A stretch of 15,509 nucleotides of DNA, taken from the NCBI GenBank assembly GCA_025449115.1, contig JAHLKC010000312.1, positions 1-15,509 on the forward strand. The letters are read 5' to 3'. Under the pieces are notes generated by a model. That model saw only the letters and a program-made list of their open reading frames with translations. It did not search any database and had not been told where the DNA came from. Each line of letters begins with the position of its first letter. Position 1 is the first letter of the stretch. The stretch comes from Chytridium lagenaria. Its lineage: Eukaryota; Chytridiomycota; Chytridiomycetes; Chytridiales; Chytridiaceae. Position numbers and translations under genes: made by a program. Below, piece after piece: positions 1 through 6,858 of this stretch.

Positions 1-34
1 TGGAGGAGGGATTGTTTTTCGAAGTGCTACCAAT
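1..34 (-). other. 5' leader and primer-binding site of element A (cut by window edge)
   Basis: These bases match the leader that follows LTR2 (5520-5553) and LTR4 (11660-11693). They therefore belong to a further element whose body lies to the left of the window and whose 5' LTR is LTR1. The primer-binding site is at 20-32. No coding sequence of this element is visible. Confidence 0.85.
20..32 (-). other. Primer-binding site (element A)
   Basis: On the coding strand the sequence is TGGTAGCACTTCG, beginning two bases after the LTR end. TGG pairs with the CCA tail of a tRNA. The implied tRNA end, GCTACCA, has U72-A73, typical of eukaryotic initiator Met tRNA (A1:U72). The exact primer tRNA is inferred. 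Confidence 0.75.
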
Positions 35-571
35 TGTGAGGGAACGTCCTTAATTAGGGAAGTTCCGAGGAATATTGTGATATTCTAACAATAAAGAGAT
101 AGTTTTCTAGATTTTTTATTTAATGTCCAGTTGTCCTTTTTATAGTGACGAAGAACAAAGGTAAGCGAAAAAGCGCGTAAAAAAAGGAGAAAGAAAAGCG
201 CGTAAAAGAATAGAAAAAGGGACGCGAAAAGGTGAGCGTTCATGGAAAAAAGGAGGGGTCCTTCTTCAGAAGACTGTAGCGACGTCTCGTCGTTAAACGA
301 CGTTGTCGGGGTCCTCATCACGAGAAGGAAAGGGGTCGACCGGTGCTAGATAGGGGTCGACGATGGAAAAAGAAAAGGAAGGAAAGTAAAGATGGAAAAG
401 AGAGTTAGCCTTTTTTAGAAAGGTGGAAAAAAAAGGGAAAAACAAACATAGAAAGAATTATCACTTATGGAAAGAAATTCATCGTGGAAAATATCGTTCA
501 TGGAAAAAAAAGATTAAAGGTGAGACAAGGATTTCTATAATATCCGTAGGGAAAATGGTTTTTCCGTGACA
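35..571 (-). repeat. LTR1, shared by elements A and B
   Basis: This 537-bp long terminal repeat begins TGTGAGGG and ends CCGTGACA on the plus strand, so it is TG...CA on both strands. Its borders are fixed by the polypurine tract on the right (572-580) and the primer-binding site on the left (20-32). It serves as 3' LTR of element B and 5' LTR of element A. It carries the G allele at position 322, shared with LTR2, but has the short forms at 427-434 and near 474-482 that it shares with LTR3. Several single-base gaps relative to LTR4 are present. Confidence 0.95.
136..144 (-). promoter_or_regulatory. TATA box of LTR1
   Basis: The coding strand reads CACTATAAAAAGGAC here, a consensus TATA box, conserved in all four LTRs. 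It would place transcription start about 25-35 bases further on, in the AT-rich stretch holding an AATAAA motif, leaving a short R/U5. The start site itself is inferred. Confidence 0.7.
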
Positions 572-580
572 CCCCCCTAC
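572..580 (-). other. Polypurine tract of element B
   Basis: The coding strand reads GTAGGGGGG directly before the LTR start TGTCACGG. This is the expected site of plus-strand DNA priming and is identical in B, C and D. Confidence 0.85.
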
Positions 581-775
581 AAGAGCCGAAGGGGTCGAGG
601 CGATGACGGAAAGGAAAAACCAAAGAAGAATGAAGAGAAGAAAGGAAAAGGGACTTATAAAGGAGAAAGAAAAGAAAAAGGAAAGTAAAGAAATGAGAAA
701 AGAAATCGCGCAAATGGAGACAAAAACGCGTAGAGAGGGAGACGAATTCGCGTTCTATGGGACCGGGAGGGACAG
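581..775 (-). other. 3' untranslated part of element B
   Basis: This stretch of about 195 bases lies between the Pol stop and the polypurine tract. It is purine-rich on the plus strand, like the LTR, and codes for nothing recognisable. Short open frames here are low-complexity K/E-rich or F/L-rich shadows. Confidence 0.6.
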
Positions 776-3700
776 TTATTCTTCAGAAGGTATATCTTGA
801 GTTGGATTTCAGGGAAGTCTTTGTGGAGGACGAGTTGTTGAGATATGAGCTTGACGTCGGCCTTATTTTATCGCGGAGTTCCTGGTCGAAGGGAAGCCAG
901 TGTTATAACCGGTGAGTGATTTTGCCACTTTATGAGTGCTGTCGTTGTCCTCTTCCTTTGAGTGTTTGAGGGTGCGAAGGGCAAGAAGGCGTTCGACGGA
1001 TCGTTCTGCTTGAGGAAGGGACGAGAGGGTGAGGCCCGTCAGTGTCCCAGTAGTATGGACGGAGTTTCTCTGGATGAATGACTGGATGAATACCCCAGGA
1101 CTGAGGGAGCTCGAGGCGATAGGATGTGCCGACGCGTTCAATAATCTTGTAGGGACCGGTGTACACTGGGCCGAGCTTCTTGGATGGTCGATCTCGAGCG
1201 TTTGGTGGAAAACGTCTTTGGCGTGGAGGAACGAGGTCGCCGACTTGAAAGGGGTCTTCAGTCTTCGTCGGTTTGCTTGTTCGGCTTGCCGGTCTTGAGC
1301 GTCTTGAATGGCGATCTTGGCTTGGAGTACCAGGTTAAGGTTCGGAGAGGCATGGGATCCATTGGCGTGAGGAGAGATCGAAGGGAGCGTGGATGTCGTC
1401 CGGTGTCGAGCATGAAAGGTGTGTAGCCTGTGAAGCGTTCATTGTGTCGTTGATGGCGTGTTCAACGATGTGCAAGTACTGATCCCAATCGTTTTGGTAG
1501 AAGTGGACGAACTCACGGAGGGCTTGGATGATCCACTGATTTTTGTTTTCAGTTGGCCGTCGGTTTGAGGATGGTAGGAGGAGGAGATGGTCTGCTTGAC
1601 GCGGAGGGACTTCATCAACGCGTTCCAGAAGTCGCTGATGAATTTGGAGTCCGATCACTGATGATGTGTTTTGGAGGCCGTGGTGTCGCCATACTGTCCG
1701 TAGGAAGAGTTCAGCGATGTCTTGAGCGGTGGATGTGGTGTTTGTTGCAGCAATGTGACGCGTTTTGATGCTGAGTCAACGACAACCATGATGTAATCGA
1801 GTTGGTGTCGAGAGTAGTCGGCATGGGGCCCATGAAGTCGATAGAACGGTTTCCCAGCGGTGCTCGGGGGCATTGTGAGGCTCCAGTAAGCCGTAGGGAG
1901 GTGGCGGGCGACCTTGTTGCGTTGGCAGGAGTCGCAGAACTTGACGTATCGTTTACATCATGATGGAGTCGTGGCCAGTGGTAGTTTCGGAGATCTTTCT
2001 GACGTTCGTTCCCAGTTATTGTGGATAACTGGTCCTTCTTGTGAGCTAGACGAATGAGCCGTTGACGGATGAAGAGGGACGTAAAGCCGAAGGTCGTTCC
2101 CGCCGTGTAGTAGAGAAGTCCTGCTGAGAAGTAACGTAAACGCCGTCTTCAGATGCTTGGGATTTGAGTTGGCGAAAATCGGCCTTGGGGTTTACGTTGT
2201 CGTCAAGATAGGTGTTGATGTCTTTGAAGAACTCATCCGTTGGTAGGGCGTTCTTGATGTCGTCTAGAATGTCATTGGTGATGGTCGAAAGGGAATTCAA
2301 CGAGACGTGAGGATCGGTGGCGGCGTCCTTGGCATGTGGTCGTCTGGAGAGAGCGTCAGCATGGTGTTCCAGTTTCCTGGCGTCCATTCTATGACGAAGT
2401 CTTGGGCAAGGAGGTCTGCCAGCCATCGATGGTGGACGGGACGGAGCTTGGGTTGATCCAGGATGTATTGAGGGAGCGATGATCCGTGAACACCTTGACC
2501 TGTCGTCCCGTGATGTAGTGACGGTGAGTTCTGAAGGCTTCGACCAGGCGAGGATTTCTCCGAGATGGTGGTATTTGCGTTCGCTGACGTTGCATTTTCT
2601 TGACGCGTAGGCGATGGGTACTTCTGTCCCTCGTCATCAGGTTGGGCGACGTAACTGCCGACGGCTGATTCGGACCAGTCGGTGTAGAGATGAACGGGTC
2701 TTGTTGGATCGAAGAGACTGAGGACTTGAGGGGAGATGAGAGCTCTTGACCTTCTCGAAGACCGCTTGACTTGCGGAGACCAGATGAAGGAGCGGGGCGT
2801 TTCTTGTTTCCGGCACCTCTTAGGAGTTCAGTCAGAGGGGCGAGAAGACTGGCGTGTCGAGAATGAATCGATGAATCGTGTTTGCAGACCTATGAAGGAG
2901 CGAGTTCTGTCCAGGAGGTAGGGGATTCGAAATCTTGAATAGCCTTAACTCGTGATGGAAGGACCTCTAGGTGACCGCGAGAAACGTGGAACCCTAGGTA
3001 TTCGACTTCGGAGTGAAGAAGGCGCACTTGTGAAGGCGGCAATGAAGTTGTGTTCCTGAAGTCGGGCCAGACTTTGCGTAAGTGCTCTTCATGTTCCTCC
3101 TGTGTTTCTGAAATACCAAGATGTCGTCCATGTAGGCGATGAGGAACTCGTCGACGTAGTCTTGAAAATGCTGTTGACCATTGACTGGAAGGTGGCTGGG
3201 GCGTTTGCGAGACCGAAAGGCATAACGACCCATTCAAAGTGGCCGTACTTGGTGCGAAGGCAGTCTTGTGGGTATCTCGGGGTGATGCGAATTTGATGAT
3301 ATCCAGGCGAGGTCGAGTTTGAGAAATACTTGGCCTTACGAAGCCTGTCGAGGATTCGGTGATATTGGGAGTGCCGTTCTGTTCTTGACTGTTCTTGTTA
3401 AGGGCGCGGTAATCGATGACTAACCTAAGTTTGCCGGCCTGGCGATGTAGAAGATAGGAGCGCCGTATGCGAGGATGATGGCTTGATTCTCCCATTGTCG
3501 AGGAGAAACTCGAGCTCTTTCTTGAGGATGCGAGTTCTTCTTCTGAGAGAGGGTAGATGGGGCGATGTGGGGCTTTGCGTGGAATCCTCGAGCTCGATCT
3601 TGTGATTGAAAGACGTGAAGGAGGAGTGCCAATGTATTCCGAGAAGACGGTGGGGAATTCCTTGACCATTGCTTGATATTGTCTGGGAGGTTAGCGAGAA

Positions 3701-4436
3701 CCTGAGCATCCTTGTCGTTGGCGTCGCTTGTGGTTTGAGTATGTGTCTTGCTCTGGAGGGGGAGACGCGTCGAGAGAGGTAGTGACAGGAGGCGGATAGC
3801 ATTTGCGAGTCCTTGATGTTGACGACTCCGATTCTTGCTCCAGGCTGTTTTGCGAGTTTTGAAGGTCTTGGCCGAGATGTGATCGACTTGGATGGGGGAG
3901 TAGTCCTTGCAGATCCAACGATGGTCGGCGAACATGACGGTATTGTTTTTCCAGTCGATGCGAGGGTTGATTGCAGTTAACCAGTCCTTCCCTAGGATGA
4001 CATCGTAAGCGATAGGGGCGGAAACAAAATCTTGAGAGACGGTGTATCGGTCGATGTTGAGGGTAAGGTTCTTAAAGAGGCGTCCGCGAACCGTTCTTGA
4101 GGTGGGTGCGGCGAGTTTTATATTGAACTTGTCTTCTTAGTGGGGATGAGACCGAATAAGCGAGGGATTCTTTGACGAAGGAGTGAGTGGCTCCTCCGTC
4201 TATAAGGATCTTGGCGGTTCGGTTGTTGATCGTGCCTTGAATGACGAGAAGGCTTTCGTAAGATTCTTGAGGCCTGAGGTGATGGCTTGCTAAGGTGGAG
4301 TGTTGATGAGGTCTTTTAGAGGTGTTTGCGAGGAGGGGAGCATCGTCACCAGTGGGTTCGCGGGTCCACTGTTGACTTTGCGCGCTCGACCTCTGGACTT
4401 GGGTGCAGCCCAGAGGGAGCGCGCGTCACTGGGTCT
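776..4436 (-). pseudogene. pol: pol of element B (protease-RT-RNase H-integrase-chromodomain), many frameshifts
   Basis: This is the polyprotein that would make the protease, copy RNA to DNA, and insert the DNA. Landmarks on the minus strand: protease motif ILIDGGATHSFV around 4192-4200; RT active site YMDD at 3123-3134; integrase zinc-finger CDSC near 1923-1937; ENKNQWIIQALREF of the integrase core within 1335-1658; GPY/F module GPYKIIERVGTSYRLELP near 1050-1165; stop TAA at 776-778. Compared with element C there are frequent one- or two-base losses, so no domain is read in one frame; the longest coherent piece (2890-3669) already changes frame within RT. The stretch from the RNase H/connection region through RT (about 2150-3600) carries a set of substitutions that differ from C and match element D. 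It could not make a working Pol as written. Either decay or unpolished long-read errors could explain the breaks. Confidence 0.9.
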
Positions 4437-5494
4437 TTAAGTCTGAGAGCCAGCCTGTCGGCTGTTGCCGACGGTGAGCTCTTCTTCTTCTTCTTCGTCA
4501 TCGTCGTCCTCGTAGGCCTCGAAGTTGTTGGAGCGGCTTTGTTTTGGGCGACGAATACCGGGGGCGTTGCAGTCCTCGTACTTGTGTCATGTGAGCGGCA
4601 GTAGGTGCACCAACCGTTGTTGCGATAGGTGAGTTTTTCTTGTTCGGTAAGCCTGGTACGAGTGGCTTGGGTATTGTCGATTTCCATGGGAGCGGGTCCT
4701 TGGTTACTTGGCTTGTCTCTAGGTCGAAAATTCCGCCGATGACCCTGCTGTCTCTACCTTGCTGTCACGGGATGGTTTCCTTCACGCCATGGAAATCGTC
4801 GAGCCGTTCGGTTTCTCTCTGAAGACGAACGAGGTCGTTCTGGATTTGGAAGAGGTCTTCGTTGGTACGCAGGATGGACTTGAGACCACGTCGGTACTTG
4901 TACAGAGGATGACTTCAGGGTAATGATACCGGATCCTTCGATGGCTGCCACTAATTCGTTGAACTGCTGCGATAGAGTGTGGCCGCCTTCTTCTGTTCGA
5001 TTTGTCGAGAGCATCCAAAGCTTGTTGGAGGGTGAGGGAGGACGAGAAGGCGTCGCGAACCCACTTGCAGTAGTCAGACCATGTCATGGAGTGTCGAGTC
5101 GGGGTCGATCCTTCGCCAGTAGGTGAGCGCAATGCCGTCGAGGCCGGTGGAGATCCAATCAACGTAGGTCTTCTGATTGCGGTATCTTGGTTCCTCAAAG
5201 TCTCCAAGGAAGTCGTAAAGCCGGGCGTCTTCTGCAGATTGATGGAGGTATTCGTCAATAGCGGCTTGGGCTTCGTGAGCGGGTTTCTTTCGAAGGTCAC
5301 CGTTGAAGGTGGGAGGCTTGCGAGACGTGATACGGAACTCTGGGAGTCTTGGACTGGAATCTTGATCAGACTCTTGAGGGACCGAGGAGACTTGATCAAG
5401 CCTTGCCTGAAGGGAGGCAATCTGTTCTTGGAGGCTGTAACGACATGGCAACCTGGTTGAGGAGAGCGGGTTCGGGAGAGCCTTGATGGGACAT
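4437..5494 (-). pseudogene. gag: gag of element B, frameshifted
   Basis: Gag is the structural protein that packages element RNA in the virus-like particle. I place the start at the first ATG after the leader (MSHQGSPEP, 5494), 60 bases from the LTR. A heptad-like stretch LQEQIASLQARLDQV (5389-5433) suggests a short coiled coil. It is followed by a capsid-like region with KPPTFNGDLRKKP, TYVDWISTGLDGIALTYWRR, readable in one frame over 5074-5451. The C-terminal part has the first half of the zinc knuckle (CTYCRSHD) and then a one-base loss that breaks the frame. After that loss the frame runs through an Asp/Glu tail and ELTVGNSRQAGSQT to a TAA at 4437-4439. At least three frame changes are visible between 5494 and 4437, so no complete Gag is encoded. 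Confidence 0.85.
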
Positions 5495-5538
5495 GTTGAC
5501 GTGAGGTGGTCAAGAGGGATGGAGGAGGGATTGTTTTT

Positions 5539-5551
5539 CGAAGTGCTACCA
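5539..5551 (-). other. Primer-binding site of element B
   Basis: The coding strand reads TGGTAGCACTTCG two bases after the end of LTR2, identical to the sites at 20-32 and 11679-11691. Initiator Met tRNA is the likely primer, from the TACCA tail it implies. Confidence 0.75.
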
Positions 5552-5553
5552 AT

Positions 5554-6099
5554 TGTGAGGGAACGTCCTTAATTAGGGAAAGTTCCGAGGAATATTGTGA
5601 TATTGTAACAATAAAGAGATAGTTTTCTAGAAGTGTTTTATTTAATGTCCAGTTGTCCTTTTTATAGTGACGAAGAACAAAGGTAAGCGAAAAAGCGCGT
5701 AAAAAGAAAGGAGAAAGAAAAGCGCGTAAAAGAATAGAAAAAGGGACGCGAAAAGGTGAGCGTTCATGGAAAAAAGGAGGGGTCCTTCTTCAGAAGACTG
5801 TAGCGACGTCTCGTCGTTAAACGACGTTGTCGGGGTCCTCATCACGAGAAGGAAAGGGGTCGACCGGTGCTAGATAGGGGTCGACGATGGAAAAAGAAAA
5901 AGGAAGGAAAGTAAAGATGGAAAAGAGAGTTAGCCTTTTTTAGAAAGGTGGAAAACAAAGAGGAAAAACAAACATAGAAAGAATTATCACTTATGGAAAG
6001 AAATCTCATCGTGGAAAATATCGTTCATGGAAAAAAAAGATTATAAGGTGAGACAAGGATTTCTATAATATCCGAGGGAAAAATGGTTTTTCCGTGACA
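5554..6099 (-). repeat. LTR2, 5' LTR of element B
   Basis: This 546-bp LTR begins TGTGAGGG and ends CCGTGACA on the plus strand. On its right it is followed not by an internal region but by six bases and a second LTR. It carries G at 5846 (shared with LTR1) but the C-containing forms at 5956 and 6005 that it shares with LTR4. Its TATA box is intact, so it could promote element B. Confidence 0.95.
5658..5666 (-). promoter_or_regulatory. TATA box of LTR2
   Basis: The TATAAAAAG box is on the coding strand in the same place as in the other LTRs. As the 5' LTR of element B this copy is in position to drive its genomic RNA. Confidence 0.7.
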
Positions 6100-6106
6100 T
6101 TGACAT
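6095..6106. repeat. LTR2-LTR3 junction with a tandem hexamer
   Basis: Between the end of LTR2 (6099) and the start of LTR3 (6106) lie only six bases, TTGACA. With the neighbouring LTR ends this makes a perfect tandem TGACAT-TGACAT. On the coding strand the spacer TGTCAA resembles the LTR start TGTCAC. It may be what remains of one or two target-site duplications. It is the only sequence in the window outside the elements. Confidence 0.8.
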
Positions 6107-6208
6107 GTGAGGGAACGTCCTTAATTAGGAAAGTTCCGAGGAATATTGTGATATTGCTAACAATAAAGAGATAGTTTTCTAGATGTTTTTATTTAATGTC
6201 CAGTTGTC

Positions 6209-6217
6209 CTTTTTATA
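6209..6217 (-). promoter_or_regulatory. TATA box of LTR3
   Basis: The TATAAAAAG box on the coding strand is conserved with the other three LTRs. In this 3' LTR any transcript would run into LTR2 and element B. Confidence 0.65.
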
Positions 6218-6363
6218 GTGACGAAGAACAAAGGTAAGCGAAAAAGCGCGTAAAAAGAAAGGAGAAAGAAAAGCGCGTAAAAAGAATAGAAAAAGGGACG
6301 CGAAAAGGTGAGCGTTCATGGAAAAAAGGAGGGGTCCTTCTTCAGAAGACTGTAGCGACGTCT

Positions 6364-6378
6364 CGTCGTTAAACGACG
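6364..6378. repeat. Short inverted repeat in the LTR U3 region
   Basis: The 15-base sequence CGTCGTTAAACGACG is a perfect 7-1-7 inverted repeat. It is unchanged in all four LTRs (288-302, 5812-5826, 6364-6378, 11954-11968), although surrounding single-base runs vary. It lies upstream of the TATA box on the coding strand and could be a protein-binding site or an RNA hairpin; neither is shown. Confidence 0.6.
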
Positions 6379-6406
6379 TTGTCGGGGTCCTCATCACAAG
6401 AAGGAA

Positions 6407-6437
6407 AGGGGTCGACCGGTGCTAGATAGGGGTCGAC
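6407..6437. repeat. Paired AGGGGTCGAC motif in U3
   Basis: AGGGGTCGAC occurs at 6407-6416 and 6428-6437, 21 bases apart start to start, about two DNA turns. The pair is present in each LTR. It may be a pair of factor-binding sites; this is inference. Confidence 0.5.
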
Positions 6438-6648
6438 GATGGAAAAAGAAAAGGAAGGAAAGTAAAGATGGAAAAGAGAGTTAGCCTTTTTAGAAAGGTG
6501 GAAAAAAAAGGGAAAAACAAACATAGAAAGAATTATCACTTATGGAAAGAAATTCATCGTGGAAAATATCGTTCATGGAAAAAAAAGATTAGAAAGGTGA
6601 GACAAGGATTTCTATAATATCCGAAGGGAAAATGGTTTTTCCGTGACA

Positions 6649-6657
6649 CCCCCCTAC
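6649..6657 (-). other. Polypurine tract of element C
   Basis: The coding strand has GTAGGGGGG touching the LTR start TGTCACGG. This is the plus-strand primer site of reverse transcription. Confidence 0.85.
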
Positions 6658-6858
6658 AAGAGCCGAAGGGTTCGGAGGCGATGACGGAAAGGAAAAACCA
6701 AAGAAGAATTGAAGAGAAGTAAAGGAAAAGGGACTTATAAAGGAGAAGAGGAAAAGAAAAAGGAAAGTAAAGAAATGAGAAAGAAATTCGCGCAAATGGT
6801 GACAAAAACGCGTAAGGTAGGGAGACGAATTCGCGTTCTATGGGACCGGGAGGGACAG
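6658..6858 (-). other. 3' untranslated part of element C
   Basis: About 200 bases separate the Pol stop from the polypurine tract. The stretch is A/G-rich on the plus strand and shows no protein or RNA gene that I can recognise. Confidence 0.6.

Larger units (their letters stand above)
35..6099 (-). mobile_element. Ty3/Gypsy chromovirus element B, complete in structure, coding region broken
   Basis: The element runs from LTR2 (5' LTR) to LTR1 (3' LTR), about 6.07 kb, with a 4982-base internal region between the primer-binding site and polypurine tract. All domains (Gag, protease, RT, RNase H, integrase, chromodomain) can be found in order on the minus strand, but the reading frame changes many times. 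It is 63 bases shorter inside than element C, mostly from one- and two-base losses. Its left LTR is shared with element A, so it has no independent left flank and no target-site duplication can be checked. Confidence 0.93.
6106..6648 (-). repeat. LTR3, 3' LTR of element C
   Basis: This 543-bp LTR begins TGTGAGGG and ends CCGTGACA on the plus strand and is followed by the element C polypurine tract. Aligned by eye with LTR4 it shows no substitution, but is shorter by nine bases at eight places, mostly in single-base runs. It carries A at 6398, shared with LTR4. Confidence 0.95.

Noticed and set aside
85..321. Minus-strand open frame inside LTR1 (MMRTPTTSFNDETSLQSSEEG...), with counterparts in LTR2 (5642-5845), LTR3 (6179-6397) and LTR4 (11802-11987)
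   Set aside because: It lies mainly upstream of the TATA box in U3, its second half is low-complexity F/L and changes between copies, and it has no known domain. It is probably chance coding in a pyrimidine-rich strand.
6100..6105. Host gene or unique host DNA between elements
   Set aside because: Only six bases lie outside the elements, and they resemble the LTR end.
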